Assembly: GCA_016937575.1 (NCBI GenBank)
Contig: JAFHKN010000002.1
Location: 1,550,001 to 1,614,000 of the forward strand
Direction of reading: 5' to 3'
DNA from: Roseomonas aeriglobus
Lineage (GTDB): Bacteria; Pseudomonadota; Alphaproteobacteria; Sphingomonadales; Sphingomonadaceae
DNA length: 64,000 nucleotides
Shown here one piece after another: positions 48,233-55,376 of this stretch. Each line of letters starts with the position of its first letter. Position 1 is the stretch's first letter. The notes beneath the pieces were generated by a model. That model worked only from the letters and a program-made list of their open reading frames with translations, ran no database searches and had not been told where the DNA came from. The translations under genes were made by a program, and so were the position numbers.

Positions 48233-48306
48233 GCGGTGGTCGTCCAATATGGTAGGACGTCTCGATTTCGGTCGAGGAAATCCCGGTTCGATTCCGGGCT
48301 GCCGAA
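48233..48306 (+). other. tRNA-Glu-like sequence (UUC), irregular
   Basis: Folds as a cloverleaf: acceptor GCGGTGG with CTGCCGA (six of seven pairs, two wobble, one mismatch), D-arm GTCC-AATATGGTA-GGAC, anticodon stem TCTCG/CGAGG around an 8-base loop ATTTCGGT, variable loop AAAT, and a perfect T-arm CCCGG-TTCGATT-CCGGG with the canonical T-loop. No CCA. The 8-base loop and mismatch argue for a decayed or non-decoding tRNA. It lies 47 bp before the HEPN gene. Confidence 0.5.
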
Positions 48307-48340
48307 AGAAGCCAGAATTGACTTCTTTCGGCAGCCCGGA
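48293..48340. repeat. 19-bp perfect inverted repeat overlapping the tRNA-like T-arm
   Basis: TCCGGGCTGCCGAAAGAAG (48293-48311) and its exact reverse complement (48322-48340) enclose the 10-base loop CCAGAATTGA. The left arm includes the 3' half of the tRNA-like T-arm and the acceptor strand. It ends 12 bp before the HEPN start codon, so a transcript would carry a very stable hairpin that could hide the start. Confidence 0.85.
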
Positions 48341-48352
48341 TTTGTATGGTGG

Positions 48353-49054
48353 ATGGACAACGCAACTCGCCTTACCATCTTCAACGCACAAGTTGCGAAC
48401 GGTCGAGCGCTTAAGGGTGCTATCAGACAGATTCGCCGGGCCGTTAATGACGGACTGCGGAAAGGTAATGACGCTCAGGCTAGCGTTCATACAAAAGTGT
48501 TTGCGCAAACATTCTGCTCTTGGGCGGAGGCAAACTTTTCAAAGGTTTTGCATACACCTCATGGATTCACCCTCACCGAAATAGCCGAAGTGAAGCGAGT
48601 GTGGTCCGCACAAAGCTTGGCGGATGCATGGATCAAAGCCGTTGATTTAGGATTGAAGAAAGTTCCTGCTCAGCGGAGCGGCTTCGTGCCGAACGCGAGG
48701 CAGTCAATCCTGCGGCACATCAAGACCTACGTCTCAGATCCTGCTCTCCTGCGTAACAAGGTAGCCCATGGACAGTGGGAGGTCGCACTCAATCGGCATA
48801 ACACTGCCGTGAACGCCGACTTGACGGCCGCCATGGTCGCGCTCGACATAGTCCAGATTGATCGCTGGCACGGAGGGCATGAGATGCTTGCGGCGATTGT
48901 CGAAAGCTTGATCGAATCTCCGGAGCGTACATTCGCACGTGACTACTGGCCACAGTTGGCAGCACTAGAAGGCTTTGCTCAACGATCCGCGCTTTGGACA
49001 CTCGCTGCAAAGCGCGAGGCACTTCGTAGAAAGGTGCCAGCAAATGGAGCTTGA
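48353..49054 (+). CDS. Putative HEPN-domain ribonuclease
   Basis: 233 aa, helical. The segment ALLRNKVAHGQWE holds R134-N135 and H139, matching the Rx4-6H active-site motif of HEPN ribonucleases, in the RNxxxH form. HEPN proteins act as dimeric RNases in toxin-antitoxin and abortive infection systems. ATG 48353 is the first start after the hairpin; the open frame upstream runs through the tRNA-like sequence. Clearly less GC-rich than surrounding genes, which suggests separate acquisition. No antitoxin-like partner is adjacent, so a stand-alone effector, or control by the hairpin/tRNA-like leader, is possible. Assignment rests on one motif plus context. Confidence 0.5.
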   Translation: MDNATRLTIFNAQVANGRALKGAIRQIRRAVNDGLRKGNDAQASVHTKVFAQTFCSWAEANFSKVLHTPHGFTLTEIAEVKRVWSAQSLADAWIKAVDLGLKKVPAQRSGFVPNARQSILRHIKTYVSDPALLRNKVAHGQWEVALNRHNTAVNADLTAAMVALDIVQIDRWHGGHEMLAAIVESLIESPERTFARDYWPQLAALEGFAQRSALWTLAAKREALRRKVPANGA

Positions 49055-49117
49055 TAGTTTAGGCTGAAGCGCCACCTGCTACCGAGCAACTGGTCAGGTG
49101 CCGGCGCCACACTGGCA

Positions 49118-50398
49118 TTATGCCCGGAGCGCAACCACGTTCGCGCCGCTGGCCTGGGACTCGGCGACCGCGGCCTGCTGATCCAGCCAGTCGCCCACCA
49201 TGTCGGCCTCGGGCTGGAGCCACTGGAGGTTCGTCGTGTCGAAGTAGTGCTCGGCGGTGACGTCGCGCGTGATGTGGTTCGTCAGCAGGTCGACCCTGAA
49301 TTTCTCAACTCGGCACTGCCGCAGGGCGACGTTCGTGTATGTGCGCCTCACGTCGTGAGGCGTGACCTTGTTGCCTGCGACCTCGCTCAGCTTGCGCATG
49401 AGGTCGCGGGGGTCCTTGATGTGGCCCGCCTTGCCCCAAGAGGGGAAGACGTAGGGGTTGCCCTCGACCCGTGGCCGGGCACGAAGCAGCTCCACGGCCT
49501 GGGCAGCGAGCGGCATCGACACGGGGTTGCCGTTCTTGGGGTTCGGTAGGTGGAACCACCCGTCGTCCAGATGCACCTGATCCCACTTGAGCGACGACGC
49601 CTCACCGATGCGTAGGCCCGTGAGAAAGAGGAAGCGCACGCGGTCGATGCTGGAGGCGGTGTCGCGGTTGTGGGCCACCGCCCGCCACTGCCGCAGCGCC
49701 AGCCAGGCCGCGCCCACCTTGTTGTCCAGCACGCGGCTGGTGCGCGCCTTGAGCCGCACGCGATCGTCCTTGAGCACCCCGACGGGGTTGTGCGCGATCA
49801 GCGGCGTCCCGTCGCCGCGCCGGTACTGGCGACCTGCATAGTTGATCAGCGCCCCCAAGACGGAGAAGCCCTGGTTGGCCTGCCCTGGCGCTCCCTTCTT
49901 CCCGCGCAGCCCCTCCGTGAGCATCTTGCGGTAGCGCGCCTTGCACATGTCCTCGGTGATCGAGAGGATCGGCTTGTCTGCCCAGTCCGCGAACGTGGTG
50001 GTGACGTGCCGTGTGATGGCGCTGCGGCTGCTGGCCTTCAGCTTGCCCGGTCGGTCCACGTAGGCGTCTGCGACGGTGCGGAGCGTGACGGCCAGCGCGG
50101 CGTCCTGCTTCTTGAGGTCGCGCGGATCGATGCCCTGGCGCATCGTGCGCAGGTGCTCCCGCGCCTGCTCGCGCGCTTGGTCCACCGTGAAGACGCCGTA
50201 GGGGCCGATGGTGATTCGGGGCGTGGCGTCGGTGTTCTCCACCCTACCCTGCACGATGAAGGTCAGCTTGCCCCGCGGCGTGACGCGCACGCCGAACCCT
50301 TTCACATCGGTGTCCCAGTGGAACTCGTCCTTGGGGCCGGGGCCGATCTTATCGACGTAGCCCTTGGTCAGTTTCGCCCGCTTCGGCTGTGTAGTCAT
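49118..50398 (-). CDS. Tyrosine recombinase / integrase of the island
   Basis: 426-aa P4-type integrase. N-terminal arm-binding domain (about 1-100, DVKGFGVRVTPRGKLTFIVQ), core-binding domain (about 105-200) and catalytic domain with R263 (LTGLRIGEASSLKW), K288, H348-x-x-R351 (TPHDVRRTY), H375 and nucleophile Y385 (AEHYF). All catalytic residues are present. It faces inward from the right end, 150 bp from attR, as usual for tRNA-integrating elements. It should act on the CTTGAAA anticodon-loop core. Confidence 0.95.
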   Translation of the reverse strand: MTTQPKRAKLTKGYVDKIGPGPKDEFHWDTDVKGFGVRVTPRGKLTFIVQGRVENTDATPRITIGPYGVFTVDQAREQAREHLRTMRQGIDPRDLKKQDAALAVTLRTVADAYVDRPGKLKASSRSAITRHVTTTFADWADKPILSITEDMCKARYRKMLTEGLRGKKGAPGQANQGFSVLGALINYAGRQYRRGDGTPLIAHNPVGVLKDDRVRLKARTSRVLDNKVGAAWLALRQWRAVAHNRDTASSIDRVRFLFLTGLRIGEASSLKWDQVHLDDGWFHLPNPKNGNPVSMPLAAQAVELLRARPRVEGNPYVFPSWGKAGHIKDPRDLMRKLSEVAGNKVTPHDVRRTYTNVALRQCRVEKFRVDLLTNHITRDVTAEHYFDTTNLQWLQPEADMVGDWLDQQAAVAESQASGANVVALRA

Positions 50399-50488
50399 CG
50401 CGCTTCCCCATAACGTGTTCGTAAGCTGATGGAGTAAAGCTACCTCAACCTACAACAAACGTCTCGGGGGTGATTCTTCTCAGAAATC

Positions 50489-50514
50489 AGCCATTCGTAT
50501 GCTTATGAATGGCT
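50489..50514. repeat. 11-bp inverted repeat near attR
   Basis: AGCCATTCGTA (50489-50499) and TATGAATGGCT (50504-50514) pair at 10 of 11 positions around TGCT. It lies between the integrase start and the right att core, where arm-type or excisionase sites are expected, and could also be the integrase operator. Confidence 0.5.
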
Positions 50515-50554
50515 ACGTAAAGGTGTCTAAAGCTGGCCGCCGGGAAACTTGAAA

Positions 50555-50605
50555 ACCGCCGTGGGTGGAAGCTCACCGTGGGTTCGAATCCCACTCTCTC
50601 CGCCA
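50555..50605 (+). pseudogene. 3' half of disrupted host tRNA-Ser(UGA)
   Basis: Begins right after the attR core: ACCGC (3' anticodon-stem strand), variable arm CGTGGGTGGAAGCTCACC, T-arm GTGGGTTCGAATCCCAC, acceptor strand TCTCTCC, discriminator and CCA. Upstream of the core is island DNA, so no tRNA can be made here. It complements the 5' half at 40581-40619 base for base. Confidence 0.93.
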
Positions 50606-50639
50606 TCACCTTGGGCGTTGGATCACCGACGCGCGTGCA

Positions 50640-50975
50640 TCATTTGCCGACAAGTGTATCGAAGAGATCGCGCTCGATCGGTTCCTGAAACTCGCAGCCG
50701 GCTTCGAAATCGTCGGACCAGCGAACCGTGGCGACGACAGGGCCGATGATCGGCAGCGTCAGCCAGATCAGCGAGCCTTTTTTGAGCGCGGAATAGGTCT
50801 GGATCCGGGCGCCATGGATCGACAGGTCGGTGACCTTGCACAGCGTCCGGTCGAGGCCGCCGCGGCCGATCTTCGCATCGAGTGATACCGGGGCGCGGGG
50901 CGTCCGGCGCCGGTCGTTCGAGACGGCCGGTTCAAATTCGGCGTTGAAGAGGACGGGCTCATTTGGCGTCATCAT
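50640..50975 (-). CDS. PilZ domain protein
   Basis: About 111 aa, a single PilZ domain that may bind cyclic di-GMP: the N-terminal RRRTPRAPVSLDAKI supplies the RxxxR-type motif and DLSIHGARIQT the second conserved (D/N)xSxxG motif, followed by a beta-barrel to FQEPIERDLFDTLVGK. ATG at 50975 or 50972. It is the first host gene beyond the island; its stop is 35 bp from the tRNA 3' end. Confidence 0.88.
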   Translation of the reverse strand: MMTPNEPVLFNAEFEPAVSNDRRRTPRAPVSLDAKIGRGGLDRTLCKVTDLSIHGARIQTYSALKKGSLIWLTLPIIGPVVATVRWSDDFEAGCEFQEPIERDLFDTLVGK

Positions 50976-51041
50976 GCGACGCCCTTGTGCCACGCGACGG
51001 TTAACGTCGCGTTGACTTTCGCCCGTCCTCTCGTAGCGTGC

Positions 51042-51272
51042 TTACTTCTTTCCGAGCGTAAGGCCACCGAAACGCTTGTTAAAGCGTGCGACCTGGCCGC
51101 CCGAATCGAGCACCTGACCACGGCCACCGGTCCAGGCCGGATGCGCCAGCGGATCGATGTCCAGCTGCATCGTGTCGCCTTCCTTGCCCCAGGTCGAGCG
51201 GGTCTCGAAGACGGTGCCGTCGGTCATCTGAATCTTGATCATGTGGTAATCGGGATGGGTATCGGCCTTCAT
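51042..51272 (-). CDS. rpmE: 50S ribosomal protein L31
   Basis: 76 aa, the zinc-free (C-minus) L31 type common in alphaproteobacteria: [28 protein letters not shown] and [32 protein letters not shown]. No CxxC pair. ATG 51272 gives the standard N-terminus. The 190-bp gap to fabZ has no gene that I can see. Confidence 0.95.
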   Translation of the reverse strand: MKADTHPDYHMIKIQMTDGTVFETRSTWGKEGDTMQLDIDPLAHPAWTGGRGQVLDSGGQVARFNKRFGGLTLGKK

Positions 51273-51462
51273 GGTCTTGCTCCGGTACGTGGCTGGTTCC
51301 GACCAGCCTGAAAGGAAGGCGCGCGCATAGGGCGCGCCGGGGGGAAAGTCAAAGTTTTGCTCGGTCTGGCGAGGCGCGCCGCGGCGACGCCGCGTCCTCG
51401 GTCGCCTGACCGTGCTGCGCACCGCGGCCGTTCGCCGGCATGGCCGGCGCAACGCCGCTCGC

Positions 51463-51942
51463 TCAGGCGGGCGGATCCGCGATCATCGCGGTGAATTCGC
51501 ATTCCGCCGCCAGTTCGCCGTCGATCTTCGCCTTGCCGGCAAACTTGCAGACACGCGCACGCTTCTGGACGAACTCGACCTCAAGGCGCAGCAGTACGCC
51601 CGGTTCGACCGGCTTGCGAAACTTCACGCCGTCGATCGACATGAAATACACCAGCTTGCCGGTGCCGGCGAGGCCCAGGCTCTCGACCGCCAGCACGCCG
51701 GCGGCCTGCGCCAGCGCCTCGACGATCAGCACGCCCGGCATGATCGGACGGCCGGGGAAATGCCCCTGGAAGAAGCCTTCGTTGATCGTCACCGCCTTGA
51801 TCGCCGCGATCGACCGGTCGAGGATCAGTTCCTCGACGCGGTCGACCAGCAGCATCGGATAGCGATGCGGCAGCGCCGCCATGACCCGCGCGGTATCGAG
51901 CGGGCCAATCGCGGTCACGGCCGAGTCCGCGCCGTCACTCAT
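51463..51942 (-). CDS. fabZ: 3-hydroxyacyl-ACP dehydratase FabZ
   Basis: Hot-dog-fold dehydratase of fatty acid elongation. 159 aa, catalytic H61 and E75 in [23 protein letters not shown]. It overlaps skp by four bases. In most proteobacteria lpxD precedes and lpxA-lpxB follow fabZ; here fabZ directly follows skp and is followed by rpmE, so this locus has lost or never had lipid A genes. Confidence 0.96.
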   Translation of the reverse strand: MSDGADSAVTAIGPLDTARVMAALPHRYPMLLVDRVEELILDRSIAAIKAVTINEGFFQGHFPGRPIMPGVLIVEALAQAAGVLAVESLGLAGTGKLVYFMSIDGVKFRKPVEPGVLLRLEVEFVQKRARVCKFAGKAKIDGELAAECEFTAMIADPPA

Positions 51943-52565
51943 CGGCCGGTGGCAGGCCGGGTCGGGGCCGGGGTCGGCGTCGCGGCCGGCGCGGTCGTTG
52001 CGGGGGCAGCCTGCGCCGGGGCGGTCACGCTGACCGACGGCAGCGCCGCGTTCAGCGCCGCGAGCACGGCGTCGGTGATCTCGACCGCGGGGGCGTTGTA
52101 GAAGGTGTTGTTCTTGTCGACCGCGATCGTCGCGCCGCGCTGGGTCGCGACCTGCGTGATCACCGGGCCCAGGCGCTCGCCGATCTGCTGGCGGACATAG
52201 GCGACGTTACGCTGGAACGTCTGCTCCTGCGTCGCGACCTGCTGCTGTGCCTGCTGCTGGCGCGTCTGGAACGCGTTGATGCGGGTCTGGAGCGCGGCGT
52301 CCGGGGTGCCCTTGACGGCGTTCACCGCGGTCTGCAGCGACTGCGCTTCGGTCTGCAGCGGCGTTCCGAGCTGCTGAGCCAGCGTCTGCAACTGGTTACG
52401 CTGCGCCTGCAGCTGGGTGTTGGCCGCCCGGCACGCGGTGCATTCGGCAAAGATCCGGTCCGAATCGACGACGGCGATCTTCGCGTCGGGCAGCGCCTGC
52501 GCGGCGGCCAGCGTCGGGGTCATCGCCGTCGCGGCGAACAGGGCGGTGGCAAAAACGGTCTTCAT
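51939..52565 (-). CDS. skp: Periplasmic chaperone Skp/OmpH
   Basis: 208 aa. Signal peptide ([23 protein letters not shown]), an OmpH core with [32 protein letters not shown] and a long Gln-rich coiled coil (tentacle helices, about 70-135), then [21 protein letters not shown] 30-residue Ala/Pro/Thr tail ends it. Assists outer membrane proteins on their way to BamA, whose stop overlaps its start by one base. Confidence 0.9.
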   Translation of the reverse strand: MKTVFATALFAATAMTPTLAAAQALPDAKIAVVDSDRIFAECTACRAANTQLQAQRNQLQTLAQQLGTPLQTEAQSLQTAVNAVKGTPDAALQTRINAFQTRQQQAQQQVATQEQTFQRNVAYVRQQIGERLGPVITQVATQRGATIAVDKNNTFYNAPAVEITDAVLAALNAALPSVSVTAPAQAAPATTAPAATPTPAPTRPATGR

Positions 52566-55309
52566 CAGAACTGAGTCCCTACGTTGAAGGTGAGAAGCTT
52601 GGTGTCGTCGCCCGGCTCCTTCAGCAGCGCCTTGGCAAGGTCGATGCGGAGGGGACCGAACGGGGAGTTCCAGTTGACGCCGATGCCGATCGACAGGCGC
52701 GGGCGCGCCGAGTCGCCGACGAAGCGTTCGAAGATGGGCGTCGAGGTGCTGAGCGACGGCGTGTTGATCTGCGAGCCCACGCACGGACCACCCGTCGTCG
52801 CCGCGGACCCGACCGCGCAGGTGGTGTAGCCCACCGCACCTGTATCGGTCGTGAATTCGTAGATCTGGCGACCCTGGTCGTCCTTCACATAGGTCGTCAG
52901 GCCCAGCAGCGTGGGCGACCCATCGGCGTTGAACCGCAGCGATCCATCGGCATTGCGCGCCTGCGGATAATTGTTTGTCGGCAGCGGGCGCGTGACCCCG
53001 AACAGTGCACCGGCCTGGACGAAGATCGACGGGCGCAGGCCCATTTCGCGTGCACCGGCGCCCAGCGGAATCTCGAGTTCTGCCTTGGTGAGGTAATAGG
53101 CCCGGCCGCCCAGCGCATCGTCGATGATCTGGTTGCGGTCGGTAACCAGCGCCTGGTCACCACCCGCCGCCGTCCCGGTATAGGGGATGCTCTGGATGCG
53201 CGGGCCGACGCCGCGGATGTCGAAGCCACGGAACTGCGGCTCACCCAGGTAGAAGCGGTCGACGATGCGCACCGGATCGATGCCCGGGCCGCGGCTTTTT
53301 TCCAGACTGTGGATGTAACCGCCCTCTGCCGTCGCCGAGAAGATGAAACCGCTGCGACCGAGACCCCAGTATTTCGCGGCATTCGCAACGCCGCGCAGAT
53401 ACCGCACCTGGCCGCCCAGACCAGCGAAGTCGCCCGAGAGCGACACGCGCTGGCCGCGCGTCGGGCGCAGGCGGCTGTTGAGACTGTCGAAGCTGAGGCC
53501 GAGACCGATCGACGACGTCAGCCGGTTGCCGATCGCCTCGCACAGATAGCGGCCGGCGATGCAGACCCCGTTCGAGAAATAGGACGCCTGATCGAGGCTG
53601 ACGTTGTCCTGCGACAGATTGTACCGGCCCGACAGCGTCCAGAATTCGGTCAGCGGGACGCCGGTCGCCAGCTGGAAGCCGGTCGACACCTGCGAATAGG
53701 TCGTATTGCGGTCACCGCTGACGGTGAAGTTGAACGCGTTCAGATCGCGCCGGAAGATCGTCGCACCCAGCGCGATGTTCTTGTCGAACAGATACGGCTC
53801 GGTGAAGCCCAGCTCGATCGCCTTCGAATAGCTCGAATAATTGACCGAGGCGCGCAGGTCCTGTCCCTTGCCGCGGAAGTTGCGCTGGCGGATCGACGCC
53901 TGGATGATGAACCGCTCGAGGCTCGAGAAGCCCGCCGACAGCGACAATTCGCCGGTCGCGCGTTCCTCGACATTGGCATTGAGCGCGATGCGGTCCGGGG
54001 TCGAGCCGGGCTTCTGCTCGATCTCGAACTTGTCCTGGAAATAGCCGAGCGAATTGATGCGGTCGGTCGACCGCTTGACCAGGAAGGTGTTGAACGCGTC
54101 GCCTTCGGCCAGACGCATTTCGCGGCGGATCACGCGATCCTGCGTCTGCGTGTTGCCGGTGATGTCGATCTTTTCGATGTAGGTCCGATTGGCTTCCTTG
54201 ATGTGGAAGTTGATCGTCATCGTCAGATTTTCGCGGCTGCGCTGGAACTCGGGTTCCACCTCCGCGAACGCATAGCCGAACAGGCCCGAGGCTTCGCTCA
54301 GGGATTCGACCGAATCCTCGACCTTCTTCGCATCGTACCAGTCGCCCTTCTTCATCGGCAGCGAAGCGGCCAGCGCGGCATCGCTGAAGTCGCGGATGTC
54401 GCTGTCGACGGTTACGTCGCCGAACTTATAGCGCGGGCCTTCCTCGACCACATAAGTGATGATGAAGTCGCGCTTGTCCGGCGTGAGCTCGGCGACCGCG
54501 GAGATCACGCGGAAGTCGGCATAGCCCTGCGTCAGGTAGAAGCCGCGCAGCTTCTGCTGGTCAGCCGCGAGACGATCCTGGTCGTAGGAGGTGTTCGACG
54601 ACAGCACGGTCATCAGACTCGCCTGCTTCGTGTACATCTCCTTCTTGAGTTCGCTGTCCTTGAACACCTCGTTGCCGATGATGTTGATCTGGCGAACCTT
54701 CGACTTCGGTCCTTCGCGGATTTCGAAGATCACGTCGACGCGGTTCTGGTCGAGACTGACCATTTTCGGTTCGACGACGGCGGCGAAGCGACCTTGGCGG
54801 CGATACAGCTCGACGATGCGCGCGACGTCGGCGCGAACCGCGGTGCGCGTGAAGATCTGCCGCGGCTTGAGCTTCAGCTCCTTCTCGATCTTGTCGTTCT
54901 TCAGCCGCTTGTTGCCTTCCAGCACGACGCGGTTGATGATCGGGTTCTCGCGCACCCGCACGACCAGGTCACCGGTCTCGACGCCCGCGATCGACACGTC
55001 GGCGAGCAGGTCGGACGCCAGCAGGTCCTTGATCGCCTGGTCGATCGTCTCGTTGGTATAGTCCTGGCCGATCCGCAGCTTGGTGTAGCTGAGGATCGTA
55101 TCAGGCTCGACGCGCTGCGAGCCTTCGACGCGGAGCGACCGGATCGTCCGGGTCACTGCCGGCGCGGTAACATCAGCGGGTGCCGAAGCGGCCGGCGGGG
55201 CCGAGACGGTCTGAGCCTGGGCGAGCGCGGGTACGCCGGCCAGGATGGTGCCGGTCAGCAGCGCAGCGGCGCCACGCACCGAAGCTGTCGAGCGCTTGTT
55301 CGAAGTCAC
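52565..55309 (-). CDS. bamA: Outer membrane protein assembly factor BamA
   Basis: Central subunit of the BAM complex, an Omp85 protein of 914 aa. A signal peptide (about 1-33, ends PALAQAQ) and a Pro/Ala-rich linker lead to five POTRA domains (about 53-430; IRSLRVEGSQRVEPDTILSY opens the first) and a 16-strand barrel, with the conserved lid-lock region and C-terminal LLTFNVGTQF ending in aromatic F. It sits in the rseP-bamA-skp-fabZ order. Confidence 0.96.
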   Translation of the reverse strand: MTSNKRSTASVRGAAALLTGTILAGVPALAQAQTVSAPPAASAPADVTAPAVTRTIRSLRVEGSQRVEPDTILSYTKLRIGQDYTNETIDQAIKDLLASDLLADVSIAGVETGDLVVRVRENPIINRVVLEGNKRLKNDKIEKELKLKPRQIFTRTAVRADVARIVELYRRQGRFAAVVEPKMVSLDQNRVDVIFEIREGPKSKVRQINIIGNEVFKDSELKKEMYTKQASLMTVLSSNTSYDQDRLAADQQKLRGFYLTQGYADFRVISAVAELTPDKRDFIITYVVEEGPRYKFGDVTVDSDIRDFSDAALAASLPMKKGDWYDAKKVEDSVESLSEASGLFGYAFAEVEPEFQRSRENLTMTINFHIKEANRTYIEKIDITGNTQTQDRVIRREMRLAEGDAFNTFLVKRSTDRINSLGYFQDKFEIEQKPGSTPDRIALNANVEERATGELSLSAGFSSLERFIIQASIRQRNFRGKGQDLRASVNYSSYSKAIELGFTEPYLFDKNIALGATIFRRDLNAFNFTVSGDRNTTYSQVSTGFQLATGVPLTEFWTLSGRYNLSQDNVSLDQASYFSNGVCIAGRYLCEAIGNRLTSSIGLGLSFDSLNSRLRPTRGQRVSLSGDFAGLGGQVRYLRGVANAAKYWGLGRSGFIFSATAEGGYIHSLEKSRGPGIDPVRIVDRFYLGEPQFRGFDIRGVGPRIQSIPYTGTAAGGDQALVTDRNQIIDDALGGRAYYLTKAELEIPLGAGAREMGLRPSIFVQAGALFGVTRPLPTNNYPQARNADGSLRFNADGSPTLLGLTTYVKDDQGRQIYEFTTDTGAVGYTTCAVGSAATTGGPCVGSQINTPSLSTSTPIFERFVGDSARPRLSIGIGVNWNSPFGPLRIDLAKALLKEPGDDTKLLTFNVGTQF

Positions 55310-55326
55310 GTATCCACCCCAGTCGG

Positions 55327-55360
55327 AAAAAAAATCTGCTCGACGGCAAGTCGTCCGTCG
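55327..55360 (-). terminator. Weak terminator or attenuator between rseP and bamA
   Basis: On the minus strand a 6-bp stem (CGACGG/CCGTCG, 55341-55360) is followed six bases later by eight T residues (55327-55334). Stem and T-run are not adjacent, so partial termination or processing between rseP and bamA is the most that can be said. Confidence 0.35.
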
Positions 55361-55376
55361 CCCTGCCCCATGCGGG

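Larger units (their letters stand above)
40613..50554. mobile_element. Integrated element (~9.9 kb) inserted in the anticodon loop of tRNA-Ser
   Basis: Bounded by 7-bp direct repeats CTTGAAA at 40613-40619 (attL) and 50548-50554 (attR), which are exactly tRNA positions 32-38. Inside, from left: a complete tRNA-Ser, a fused ATPase-TOPRIM defence-like gene, six small minus-strand genes, an iteron-like cluster, a broken prim-pol/helicase gene, an AlpA-like regulator, a tRNA-like sequence, a putative HEPN nuclease, and a tyrosine integrase next to the right end. No structural phage genes, terminase or conjugation genes. The nuclease and ATPase genes look lower in GC than the host. Best described as a satellite-like or integrative plasmid-like island. 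Confidence 0.92.

Noticed and set aside
48128..48352. Upstream extension of the HEPN ORF (75 more codons)
   Set aside because: The extension translates the tRNA-like sequence and both arms of the inverted repeat, and has no protein-like composition. ATG 48353 is preferred.
40744..50605. Alternative att site in the T-arm: a 19-base identity (CCGTGGGTTCGAATCCCAC) between the intact tRNA-Ser and the right-end fragment
   Set aside because: The right-end fragment's acceptor strand TCTCTCC and anticodon-stem strand ACCGC pair perfectly with the 40581 half, and poorly with the acceptor of the intact tRNA. T-arm identity is expected between any two tRNA-Ser genes.
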